Source: an uncultured Lachnospira sp. (lineage in GTDB: Bacteria; Bacillota; Clostridia; Lachnospirales; Lachnospiraceae). Taken from it: a stretch of DNA of 5,535 nucleotides. Of this stretch, positions 1 through 5,535 are shown piece by piece. Each line of letters begins with the position of its first letter. Within the stretch, counting starts at the first letter, position 1. Position numbers and translations under genes: made by a program. The stretch is taken from contig CAKRKK010000164.1 in NCBI GenBank assembly GCA_934358235.1, positions 1 to 5,535 on the forward strand, written 5' to 3'. The notes below the pieces were generated by a model. It made no database searches. It was not told the origin of the DNA and was given only the letters and a program-made list of their open reading frames with translations.

Positions 1-1076
1 GTTCTTACATCTCCACCTTCAAGCTCCTCCTCATCATATGCTGAACAGAGGAATGCAAGTGTAACTCTGTCTGCACCAAGTGATGGCTCAATAACATAAG
101 GAATATACTTTTCCTTAGCTTCATCATCAAAGTATGACATATCTTCACCAGATACTGTCTGATGCTGTGTGAGGTCATAATCTGTTCTGTCAGCGATACC
201 CCATAACTCACCCCATCCAAATGGGAATAAGAATTCTATATCAGTAGTACCCTTAGAGTAAAAGCAAAGCTCTTCTGGTGAATGATCTCTCGCTCTCATT
301 TCATCTTCTTTAATACCAAGCTTCTTAAGCCAATCTATACAATACTGTCTCCAATATGTAAACCACTCAAGATCTGTTCCTGGCTTACAGAAGAACTCTA
401 GCTCCATCTGCTCGAATTCTCTTGTTCTGAATGTAAAGTTACCTGGTGTTATTTCATTACGGAAGGACTTACCTATCTGTCCTATACCAAATGGAACCTT
501 CTTTCTTGAAGTTCTCTGTACATTCTTGAAGTTAACGAAGATACCCTGTGCTGTTTCTGGTCTTAAATATACTGTATTCTTAGCATCCTCAGTAACACCC
601 TGGAATGTCTTAAACATAAGATTAAACTGTCTTATATCTGTGAAGTTATGCTTTCCACATGTAGGACAGCAGATATTCTTTTCATCAATAAAATTCTTCA
701 TCTGCTCCTGTGTCCATCCATCTACTGAACCACCAAGATCATAATTATTCTCATCTGCCCAGTCTTCGATAAGCTTATCTGCTCTGAATCTTTCATGACA
801 ATCCTTGCAATCCATAAGTGGATCTGAGAAACCGCCAAGATGTCCTGATGCAACCCATGTCTGTGGATTCATAAGAATAGCACAGTCTACGCCAACATTA
901 TAAGGGCTCTCCTGTACAAACTTCTGCCACCATGCTTTCTTAACATTATTCTTAAGTTCAACACCAAGATTACCGTAATCCCATGTATTAGCAAGTCCAC
1001 CATATATTTCTGAACCTGGGTATACGAATCCTCTCGCCTTAGCTAAGGCAACTATCTTTTCCATTGTCTTTTCCAT
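1..1076 (-). CDS. glyQS: Glycyl-tRNA synthetase, single-chain (alpha2) type, 3' end cut by window
   Basis: This cytoplasmic class II aminoacyl-tRNA synthetase charges tRNA-Gly with glycine using ATP. I translated 358 residues from the ATG at 1076; the family is about 460 residues, so the C-terminal anticodon-binding domain lies left of the window. The N-terminus carries the GlyRS signature around residues 15-38 ([20 protein letters not shown], then YGNLG). RPETAQG is at 172-178, motif 2 starts at FRNE 205-208 followed by [12 protein letters not shown], and motif 3 is seen as EPSLGADR near residue 335. Two CxxC pairs (C90/C93 and C137/C140) sit in the insertion between motifs 1 and 2 and could bind zinc. 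The start is supported by AGGAGG 10 nt upstream. It is the last gene in the window and has its own promoter and leader. The family call is very secure; this is not the two-subunit GlyQ/GlyS enzyme, because one chain carries the whole catalytic core. Confidence 0.97.
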   Translation of the reverse strand, partial: MEKTMEKIVALAKARGFVYPGSEIYGGLANTWDYGNLGVELKNNVKKAWWQKFVQESPYNVGVDCAILMNPQTWVASGHLGGFSDPLMDCKDCHERFRADKLIEDWADENNYDLGGSVDGWTQEQMKNFIDEKNICCPTCGKHNFTDIRQFNLMFKTFQGVTEDAKNTVYLRPETAQGIFVNFKNVQRTSRKKVPFGIGQIGKSFRNEITPGNFTFRTREFEQMELEFFCKPGTDLEWFTYWRQYCIDWLKKLGIKEDEMRARDHSPEELCFYSKGTTDIEFLFPFGWGELWGIADRTDYDLTQHQTVSGEDMSYFDDEAKEKYIPYVIEPSLGADRVTLAFLCSAYDEEELEGGDVR

Positions 1077-1209
1077 ATTCTAGATTCCTCCTAATAATTG
1101 CGGACTGTCATACACCTGGGTGGTGCTGCTATCCTCACAATATATGTTTAGCTACTGGCTCTCATAACTCCTATGGTAATATGAAGCCATCATAACCTTA
1201 ACAACAATC
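1077..1209 (-). promoter_or_regulatory. glyQS 5' leader with two predicted hairpins; class unknown
   Basis: About 130 nt separate the inferred transcription start (near 1209) from the glyQS start. Hairpin 1 spans 1157-1188: GGCT+TCATA pairs with TATGA+AGCC (9 bp with one bulged G) around a 13-nt loop that contains AGGAG. Hairpin 2 spans 1102-1134: an outer GGAT/GTCC helix and an inner GCACC/GGTGT helix closed by ACCCA. A 13-codon ORF (1193 to 1152, starting MMASYY) lies across hairpin 1, with an AAGG just upstream; it has no glycine codon. Clostridial glyQS genes are often controlled by a T-box, but I find no TGGNACC antiterminator element, no terminator hairpin with a U-tract, and too little length. 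I cannot assign it to a known riboswitch. The pairing was done by eye. Confidence 0.4.
1087..1092 (-). promoter_or_regulatory. Ribosome binding site of glyQS
   Basis: A perfect AGGAGG on the minus strand lies 10 nt before the ATG at 1076. The spacing is slightly long, but no other start nearby has a comparable site, so it fixes the glyQS start. The predicted second leader hairpin ends about 10 nt upstream of it. Confidence 0.8.
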
Positions 1210-1215
1210 TTTATA

Positions 1216-1244
1216 ATTTTATACCATTCTATTACAGATTTCAA
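1216..1244 (-). promoter_or_regulatory. Sigma-A-type promoter for glyQS
   Basis: On the minus strand TTGAAA (1244-1239) is followed after 17 nt by TAAAAT (1221-1216). TATAAA at 1223-1218 with a 15-nt spacer is an alternative -10 box. The predicted start is near 1209. It sits between the upstream radical SAM gene and the glyQS leader, in the largest gap of the window, which supports separate transcription of glyQS. The 10-bp repeat array begins about 37 bp upstream of the -35 box. Confidence 0.6.
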
Positions 1245-1280
1245 CTATCAAATACAAAACCTTGCACACGAAAACATTGC

Positions 1281-1320
1281 ATAACCTTACACAACCTTGT
1301 GCAACCTTACACAACCTTAT
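1281..1320. repeat. Four tandem 10-bp repeats upstream of the glyQS promoter
   Basis: Four contiguous units read ATAACCTTAC, ACAACCTTGT, GCAACCTTAC and ACAACCTTAT on the plus strand; all share the core AACCTT. They can also be read as two 20-bp units with 17 of 20 positions identical. A looser relative (AAAACCTTGC) begins near 1257, and TAACCTTA with its flanking CA, identical to 1280-1289, recurs at 1191-1200 inside the leader. The array starts 8 bp past the radical SAM stop codon and ends upstream of the glyQS promoter. The 10-bp period matches about one helical turn, so cores face the same side of DNA. Short alternative hairpins can form from it, but there is no U-tract, so it is not an evident terminator. 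Confidence 0.85.
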
Positions 1321-1327
1321 GCAGCCA

Positions 1328-1930
1328 CTATGACTCCCAAGGTCTTATTCTGTATACAGCCCCTATTTCATCACATATTTTCTGGCACTCTGCCTCCTCA
1401 GCATGTGTAATTGTTGTATCAACTGTTGTAAGAACAACATTCAACTTATTTCTTACACATTCCTTTGCAAAGTCTATCATTGCATCAAACGTCTTATCCC
1501 CAAACTTACTTCTTACAAGCTTATGATATTCTTCTGGTTTGGGATTGTTAAGGCTTATTGAAACAGTATCAATAAGTCCTGGCATTTCTGCCGCTATATC
1601 TCTTCCATTAATAAGATTACCTGCACCGTTAGTATTTATTCTTATCGGCTTATTATATGTCTTTTTTACATATGCTGCCACTTCTTTTATTTTATCCCAG
1701 GCTTCTGTTGGTTCACCAAAGCCACAGAATACAACCTCGCCAAAGTCATCCATATTCCATTTATCAAACTCAGCGATTACCTCACTTACCTCTGGTTCTC
1801 TTTCAAGCCATAATCTATCAGATTCTCCTATTCTGTCCATGGTCTGGCGCAGACAGAATGTACATGCAAATGGACATTTATTAGTCATATTAACATATAA
1901 ATTGTTGTGTACCTTATATAATATCTCCAT
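1328..1930 (-). CDS. TatD-family-associated radical SAM protein
   Basis: This 200-residue protein belongs to the radical SAM superfamily, which cleaves S-adenosylmethionine at a 4Fe-4S cluster to make a 5'-deoxyadenosyl radical. The cluster motif CxxxCxxC is at C19, C23 and C26. A GFGEPT segment at 70-75 corresponds to the SAM-binding GGE motif, INTNG at 98-102 is a typical later strand, and VSISLN follows near residue 125. The short length, the position of the cysteines near the N-terminus and the C-terminal RPWES ending fit the small family often linked to, or fused with, TatD nucleases; no tatD is visible here. The reaction and substrate are unknown. GAGG 6 nt before ATG 1930 supports the start. 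It follows the B6 kinase by 56 bp and may be co-transcribed with it. It lacks a C-terminal extension with extra cysteines, so a SPASM-type peptide maturase is unlikely. Confidence 0.88.
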   Translation of the reverse strand: MEILYKVHNNLYVNMTNKCPFACTFCLRQTMDRIGESDRLWLEREPEVSEVIAEFDKWNMDDFGEVVFCGFGEPTEAWDKIKEVAAYVKKTYNKPIRINTNGAGNLINGRDIAAEMPGLIDTVSISLNNPKPEEYHKLVRSKFGDKTFDAMIDFAKECVRNKLNVVLTTVDTTITHAEEAECQKICDEIGAVYRIRPWES

Positions 1931-1944
1931 AATAATCCTCTTTT

Positions 1945-1972
1945 CTTTGAACTATTTTCTTTAAACTATTTT
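1945..1972. repeat. Two 14-bp direct repeats before the radical SAM gene
   Basis: CTTTGAACTATTTT (1945-1958) is followed directly by CTTTAAACTATTTT (1959-1972), 13 of 14 bases identical. A partial third copy (TTTTACTATTT) follows at 1982-1992 and runs into the stop codon of the kinase gene. On the transcribed strand this makes an A-rich stretch just upstream of the GAGG site of the radical SAM gene. It may be simple slippage in AT-rich DNA or a translational-enhancer-like leader; there is no sign of a promoter within it. Confidence 0.7.
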
Positions 1973-1986
1973 CATTAATCCTTTTA

Positions 1987-2814
1987 CTATTTAAGCGTTG
2001 TTAACAATTCCTCAAAGCACACACCATCAGTAACCGGTATATCCAATTCTATTGACTTTAATATACATTTTTTAATAAACTGGGAAGCTTTCTTTACTGA
2101 TGTATGAAAATCCACACCATTCACAGCATCCGCTGCTATTATCGATGCAAATATATCTCCTGTACCAGATCTTTGTGTGCCCACCTTCATAGTCTTTATC
2201 TCATAACCCTCACTGCCCTTTTCATAACAGTAATTAGCTATATACTTTCCTCTTACAATTCCTGTAATAACTATTCTTGATGGTCCTAACTCTGATAATT
2301 TCTCCGCAATATAACGAAGCTTCTTTGAAGAACATTTTTCATCATACTCCTCATCTGTTAATATACATGCCTCTGTAAGATTAGGTGTAAGTATATCAGC
2401 ATACTTTACAAGTCTTTTCATCTCTTCGCAGGTCTGTTTCGTATAGGTGGAATAAAGCCTGCCGTAATCTCCCATAACAGGATCCACAAGTATAATATTA
2501 TCCTGTGTTTTAAAGCTCTTAAAGAAATCTTCAACTATCTTTATCTGTCTATGTGAGCCAAGAAATCCTGAACATATTCCATCAAATCTTAAGTCAAGCT
2601 TTTTCCATTCTTTAATATAATCTGTCATGCTATCTGTGAAATCTTCAAAATAAAAGCTGTTAAAGCCTGTGTGATTCGACAGAATAGATGTAGGAATTGG
2701 ACAGCATTGTACCTTTAATGCTGATATAACAGGCAGCTCTACAGCAATAGAACACCTTCCAAAGCCTGTATAGTCATTAATTGCTGCTATTTTTTTCTGG
2801 TTGTTATGCCCCAT
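1987..2814 (-). CDS. pdxK: Pyridoxal/pyridoxamine kinase (PfkB/ribokinase fold)
   Basis: This 275-residue cytosolic kinase is predicted to phosphorylate pyridoxal, pyridoxamine or pyridoxine with ATP in the vitamin B6 salvage route to PLP. The N-terminus IAAINDYTGFGRCS (9-22) and the following CCPIPTSILSNHTGF (37-51) are the substrate-site signature of the clostridial pyridoxamine kinase group. DPVMGD is at 111-116, LTPNLTEA at 142-149, and the ATP/anion-hole motif GTQRSGTGD at 212-220 supplies the likely catalytic base D220. Length is normal. An ATG four codons upstream (2826) is in frame, but its only upstream sequence is A-rich, whereas GAGG lies exactly 6 nt before the ATG at 2814, so I prefer 2814. 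It follows recO by 75 bp and precedes the radical SAM gene by 56 bp. ThiD-like HMP kinase activity is an alternative, less likely given the TGFGRCS signature. Confidence 0.9.
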   Translation of the reverse strand: MGHNNQKKIAAINDYTGFGRCSIAVELPVISALKVQCCPIPTSILSNHTGFNSFYFEDFTDSMTDYIKEWKKLDLRFDGICSGFLGSHRQIKIVEDFFKSFKTQDNIILVDPVMGDYGRLYSTYTKQTCEEMKRLVKYADILTPNLTEACILTDEEYDEKCSSKKLRYIAEKLSELGPSRIVITGIVRGKYIANYCYEKGSEGYEIKTMKVGTQRSGTGDIFASIIAADAVNGVDFHTSVKKASQFIKKCILKSIELDIPVTDGVCFEELLTTLK

Positions 2815-2820
2815 ATCAAG

Positions 2821-2824
2821 CCTC
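2821..2824 (-). promoter_or_regulatory. Ribosome binding site deciding the pdxK start
   Basis: GAGG on the minus strand ends 6 nt before ATG 2814. It overlaps an upstream in-frame ATG at 2826-2824, whose own upstream sequence has no purine-rich site beyond AATAGAA. The same GAGG-6-ATG arrangement is seen for the radical SAM gene. Confidence 0.6.
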
Positions 2825-2889
2825 ATTTCTATTTTTTATAATATATACACTCTAATCAGCATTATATCTATAATCAGATTAAGATTATT

Positions 2890-3627
2890 TTATAATGCCA
2901 GCATTTCCTTTGACTTAAACTTTTTATCAAATGTTACAACCTCTATTCTTGATGTAACCATTTTTAATTCCGTCATAACTTCATCTGTCACAACAAATGT
3001 GTATAGCCTGCCAAGTGGCGCAGTTACAATATATTGTAATGTATACAATGTTGAGGAATTCAGAGATATTCCATCTCTAACCTTTGTATGACATGCAGCG
3101 CAAAAAACACCATTATATGTATAGGAATACATATCAAGCCCCTCCTGTGCACCACACGCCTGACAGCTGAAGAAATCCGGGCATTCACCGTTAATCGCTA
3201 TCATCCGCAGCTCATACACATACCGGACAAGCTCATTAGGAATTGATGGGTTAGTAAGAGCCTTTAATGTTACATACAATAGATTCAGCATATCCGCTGC
3301 ATCAAGATTCTCTCTTCCATAATATTCAGCTATCTCCGCAAAATAATATCCATACCACACTCCATCAAGATCACTCACAAGCTCTTCAAAGTAATTCTTA
3401 ACCTCCGCTTTATATACTGTATAAGAATCCCGTCCTCGGTAGCACTCAAAGGTTCCAAATATAAAAGGTCTTGTAACACCTATAAGATGGCTGTTTGGCT
3501 TTCTTGCTCCTTTTGCAAATGCTGATATTTTACCAAGCTCTTTACTAAGTATCACTATTCTTCTATCATACTCACCAACAGGCATACTTGACAATATAAA
3601 ACCAGTCACCTGCACAATATCAGCCAT
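2890..3627 (-). CDS. recO: DNA repair protein RecO
   Basis: RecO works in the RecFOR route of homologous recombination, binding single-stranded DNA and SSB and helping load RecA at gaps. The protein has 245 residues, usual for the family. The N-terminal OB fold includes VTGFILSSMPVGEYDRRIVILSKELGKISAFAKGARK, here residues 7-43 (key features: GEYDR at 18-22, the LG-K turn, and AKGARK at 38-43). The helical domain follows, with ELRMI and NGECPDF near 139-152. A C4 zinc motif is seen as C155-x2-C158 and C176-x2-C179. The ATG at 3627 is chosen because AGGGGG precedes it by 7 nt and the OB fold begins there. A GTG 20 codons upstream keeps the frame open but adds an unmatched N-terminus and has no ribosome binding site. 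It lies 150 bp after era, the common Firmicute order, without a visible yqzL between them. Confidence 0.95.
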   Translation of the reverse strand: MADIVQVTGFILSSMPVGEYDRRIVILSKELGKISAFAKGARKPNSHLIGVTRPFIFGTFECYRGRDSYTVYKAEVKNYFEELVSDLDGVWYGYYFAEIAEYYGRENLDAADMLNLLYVTLKALTNPSIPNELVRYVYELRMIAINGECPDFFSCQACGAQEGLDMYSYTYNGVFCAACHTKVRDGISLNSSTLYTLQYIVTAPLGRLYTFVVTDEVMTELKMVTSRIEVVTFDKKFKSKEMLAL

Positions 3628-3634
3628 CCTTACA

Positions 3635-3640
3635 CCCCCT
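3635..3640 (-). promoter_or_regulatory. G-rich ribosome binding site of recO
   Basis: AGGGGG lies 7 nt before the recO ATG at 3627. It fixes the start and is unusually G-rich compared with the GAGG sites of the neighbours. Together with the next U (3634) it is complementary over 7 positions to the GCCCCCU at 3742-3736, the distal arm of the hairpin after era. Confidence 0.65.
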
Positions 3641-3736
3641 TCTTTAACCAGCTTAAAATGCTTTTTTATATATTCTATAACTGCCACGGACTACTTTATG
3701 CACACACAATACTATGCATCCGCGTAAACGATATCA

Positions 3737-3760
3737 GGGGGCAAATAAATATTCGCCCCC
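3737..3760 (-). terminator. GC-rich hairpin after era; possible terminator or pause, no U-tract
   Basis: GGGGGC and GCCCCC form a 6-bp GC stem; as minus-strand RNA a G-U pair and AAU/AUU pairs extend it to about 10 bp with a 4-nt loop. The added wobble forms only in the minus-strand transcript, which agrees with the direction of the genes. It begins 17 nt past the era stop codon. Neither side has a run of U (the minus strand continues UGAUAUCGUUUACG), so it is not a canonical intrinsic terminator. Roles as a 3'-end stabiliser, a pause site or a control element for recO are equally possible. Confidence 0.4.
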
Positions 3761-3777
3761 AGACATAAACCCTTAAA

Positions 3778-4755
3778 CTACTTATTGTCTTTTAAGTCTT
3801 TCTTATCATATCCATAATTCTTGATAAGAATATCGCTGTCACGCCACTCTTTCTTCACCTTAACCCACAGCTTAAGATTAACCTTATTTCCCAACTGTTT
3901 TTCTATTTCATAACGGGCATTGGTTCCTATCTTCTTAAGCATTTCACCACTTTTACCTATGATGATACCTTTATGGGAATCACGTTCACATATAATAGTT
4001 GCATCTATATCTGTTATAATACCCTTAGGTGACTTTCTATCCTTAAAAGTATCAATAACTACCGCTATACCATGTGGAATCTCTTCATTGAGTGCATGAA
4101 GTGCCTTCTCTCTTATTAACTCGGCTACTATCTGTCTCATAGGCTGGTCTGTTACAGTATCTTCATCGTAAAACATTGGTCCATAAGTAAGATACTTAAA
4201 TATTGTGTCGAGCAGATCATCTACATTATTTCCATTTCTTGCTGAAACTGGAATAATCTCATCGAATTCAAGTTCCTTGCTATAACAGTCTATAACCGGA
4301 AGTATCTCCTCCTTCTTAACAGTATCCACCTTATTTATAACAAGTATCTTAGGCACTGACACCTTTTTAAGCTTTTCTATAATATGCTGTTCACCAGCTC
4401 CAATATATGTTGTTGGCTCTACTATAAAGCATATGACATCAACTTCATTGATAGTTTTTTCGGCAGCGCCTACCATATATTCACCGAGCTTATTCTTCGC
4501 CTTATGTATACCAGGTGTATCAACAAATACTATCTGTCCTCTCTCATCTGTATACACAGTCTGTATTCTGTTTCTTGTAGTCTGAGGCTTATTAGAGGTT
4601 ATAGCTATTTTCTGGCCTATAATATGATTCATAAGTGTTGACTTACCCACATTAGGTCTTCCAATAAATGTCACAAAGCCTGACTTTACATTATCATTGC
4701 CAGAGGCTGCACCACCGCTTATTCCACTAGCTTTAAGCATTTCATCTAAATTCAT
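3778..4755 (-). CDS. era: GTPase Era, ribosome small-subunit assembly factor
   Basis: Era is an essential GTPase that binds the 3' end of 16S rRNA and helps mature the 30S subunit, acting in the cytoplasm and at the membrane face. The protein has 325 residues. G1 is GRPNVGKST (32-40), the switch region KPQTTRN is at 56-62, G3 DTPG at 79-82, G4 NKVD at 141-144 and G5 SAR at 171-173. The C-terminal KH domain carries IIIGKSGEMLKKIG (264-277). Before the G domain is a loose ~23-residue Gly/Ser/Asn-containing extension that most Era proteins lack. Two in-frame ATGs compete: 4767 has only a weak upstream site, while GGAG lies 6 nt before 4755, so 4755 is preferred. It follows the M16 peptidase by 50 bp and precedes recO, the usual Firmicute order. 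Confidence 0.97.
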   Translation of the reverse strand: MNLDEMLKASGISGGAASGNDNVKSGFVTFIGRPNVGKSTLMNHIIGQKIAITSNKPQTTRNRIQTVYTDERGQIVFVDTPGIHKAKNKLGEYMVGAAEKTINEVDVICFIVEPTTYIGAGEQHIIEKLKKVSVPKILVINKVDTVKKEEILPVIDCYSKELEFDEIIPVSARNGNNVDDLLDTIFKYLTYGPMFYDEDTVTDQPMRQIVAELIREKALHALNEEIPHGIAVVIDTFKDRKSPKGIITDIDATIICERDSHKGIIIGKSGEMLKKIGTNARYEIEKQLGNKVNLKLWVKVKKEWRDSDILIKNYGYDKKDLKDNK

Positions 4756-4761
4756 CCAAAA

Positions 4762-4765
4762 CTCC
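4762..4765 (-). promoter_or_regulatory. Ribosome binding site deciding the era start
   Basis: GGAG on the minus strand ends 6 nt before ATG 4755 and overlaps the alternative in-frame ATG at 4767-4765. Initiation at the upstream ATG would cover this site, and that ATG has only a weak AGATGA-like sequence in front. Confidence 0.55.
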
Positions 4766-4805
4766 ATTCATCTAATAATCTGTTAATAGTTAATTCTATG
4801 CTTTA

Positions 4806-5535
4806 TTATATAAGTGGTTTTACCACATCAAATATATCCTTAGCCTCATTTACTGCCTTCTGTCCGCCTACCACACACAGATAATTCTGCTTAACTGCAG
4901 CCTCTATAAGTGGTGCAAGCTCTCTTATGCTCTTAACAGTTGCATCAAGCACTTCTGCCCTGTCTTTTCTTAACATCTCTATACTGGTATTAGTCAGATA
5001 ATGAGTAAATGATCTTACTCCCATAGCTGAAGGTGTAAGCGGCGAATCCATTTCACCGATAGTACCTATGATAAATTTAACCATATCTCTCCGGCTCACA
5101 TTAAAGTGCCTTACATATTCTGCTGCACCCTCATATATTTCATTAGTCTTTAAAAGATTAGGATCCCTGTATGATACCATATAGAAATCTCCCTCTCTTG
5201 AGGAACTGCTCATGCAGCCATATGCACCGCCCTTCACTCTTACATTAAGCCACAAGTAATCATATGAGAATATAACCTTAAGCACCTTAAGCGCTCCTGT
5301 ATATTGATACCCTGCATTAACAAAGTTACCACATCTTGCAACATACTGCACCTGTGATGCTGTTGTATATGCTGTCTTAATATTAGACATAGTATACTCT
5401 CTTTTTGCTGCAGCAATGTCTTTGTCAGCCATATTCTCTGCCATTCTTGCATATGCGGCCTCAAACAGCTCATATCCCTTCTCATCCGCTGTAACACTTA
5501 CTATCACATTATTTCTGTTAAATATAAGCTCAACA
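4806..5535 (-). CDS. Insulinase-family (M16C, PreP-like) peptidase, C-terminal part
   Basis: The frame is open to the right edge, so the start lies outside the window; 242 residues are visible, about the last quarter of a protein that is normally near 970 residues. The fragment matches the final domain of M16C metallopeptidases related to presequence protease: an entry strand VIVSVTADEKGYE, a helical stretch, GNFVNAGYQYTGALKV, then RVKGGAYG at 99-106 and SYRDPNL near 121-127 of the fragment. In this family the R and Y of these motifs contribute to the catalytic chamber, while the zinc ligands (HxxEH) are in the first domain, not seen here. It is expected to degrade peptides inside the chamber formed by the two halves; bacterial substrates are unclear. 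The visible part has no signal peptide or membrane segment. An internal GTG at 5507 looks like a start but the homologous sequence continues upstream (VELIFNRNN), so it is not. Confidence 0.93.
   Translation of the reverse strand, partial: VELIFNRNNVIVSVTADEKGYELFEAAYARMAENMADKDIAAAKREYTMSNIKTAYTTASQVQYVARCGNFVNAGYQYTGALKVLKVIFSYDYLWLNVRVKGGAYGCMSSSSREGDFYMVSYRDPNLLKTNEIYEGAAEYVRHFNVSRRDMVKFIIGTIGEMDSPLTPSAMGVRSFTHYLTNTSIEMLRKDRAEVLDATVKSIRELAPLIEAAVKQNYLCVVGGQKAVNEAKDIFDVVKPLI

Noticed and set aside
1077..1209. T-box riboswitch for glyQS
   Set aside because: Expected from biology, but the TGGNACC antiterminator core, a terminator stem with U-tract and sufficient length are absent.
1281..1320. 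CRISPR array or intrinsic terminator made by the 10-bp repeats
   Set aside because: The repeats are contiguous with no spacers, and the short alternative hairpins have no U-tract.
1539..1964. 141-codon plus-strand ORF with hydrophobic segments
   Set aside because: It lies antisense to the well-supported radical SAM gene, has no recognisable domain or ribosome binding site, and is explained as a shadow frame.
2861..2866. TATAAT in the recO-pdxK gap as a pdxK promoter
   Set aside because: The -10 hexamer is perfect, but the base positions 17 nt upstream read AATAAT, and such hexamers arise easily in AT-rich gaps.
3628..3687. GTG start 20 codons upstream of recO (VAVIEYIKKHF...)
   Set aside because: No ribosome binding site precedes the GTG, the added residues fall before the normal RecO N-terminus, and AGGGGG clearly serves the ATG at 3627.
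3628..3777. A yqzL-like small gene between era and recO
   Set aside because: I looked on the minus strand; only ATG frames of 7-9 codons are present and none has a fitting ribosome binding site.
4806..4835. GTGGT-AAA-ACCAC hairpin at the end of the M16 gene as a terminator, and a TATAAT at 4810-4805 as an era promoter
   Set aside because: The stem is only 5 bp and not followed by a U-run; the TATAAT has no -35 box at normal spacing (TTGATG lies only 15 nt away).

Overview
The window looks like chromosomal DNA of an AT-rich, low-GC Firmicute, most likely a clostridial gut anaerobe of the Lachnospiraceae type. The evidence is the base composition, strong AGGAGG-type ribosome binding sites, a single-chain bacterial glycyl-tRNA synthetase, a clostridial-type pyridoxamine kinase and a small TatD-family-associated radical SAM protein. 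The family-level placement is inferred from protein character, not from a search.

All six recognisable genes lie on the minus strand, so transcription runs from high to low coordinates. In that direction the order is: the C-terminal part of an insulinase-family (M16C, presequence-protease-like) peptidase that enters from the right edge; era (ribosome-assembly GTPase with a KH domain); recO (recombination mediator); a PfkB-type pyridoxal/pyridoxamine kinase; a ~200-residue radical SAM protein; and glyQS (glycyl-tRNA synthetase), which leaves at the left edge. No plus-strand gene is convincing, and no tRNA, rRNA, IS element or CRISPR array was seen.

Gaps are 50 bp (peptidase-era), 150 bp (era-recO), 75 bp (recO-kinase), 56 bp (kinase-radical SAM) and 251 bp (radical SAM-glyQS). 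The first five genes could be one transcript. The 150-bp gap holds a strong GC-rich hairpin just after era. The 251-bp gap holds four 10-bp tandem repeats, a good sigma-A-like promoter and a roughly 130-nt leader with two predicted hairpins in front of glyQS, so glyQS is probably its own transcription unit. The leader lacks the expected T-box signature.

Functionally this is a housekeeping cluster: ribosome maturation (Era), DNA repair (RecO), vitamin B6 salvage (kinase), tRNA charging (GlyRS), peptide turnover (M16C) and one radical SAM enzyme of unknown reaction. I see no defence, mobile or secondary-metabolite system. The parts worth a second look are the non-coding gaps: the helically phased 10-bp repeat array, the unclassified glyQS leader, and the era-recO hairpin whose C-rich arm can also pair with the recO ribosome binding site.
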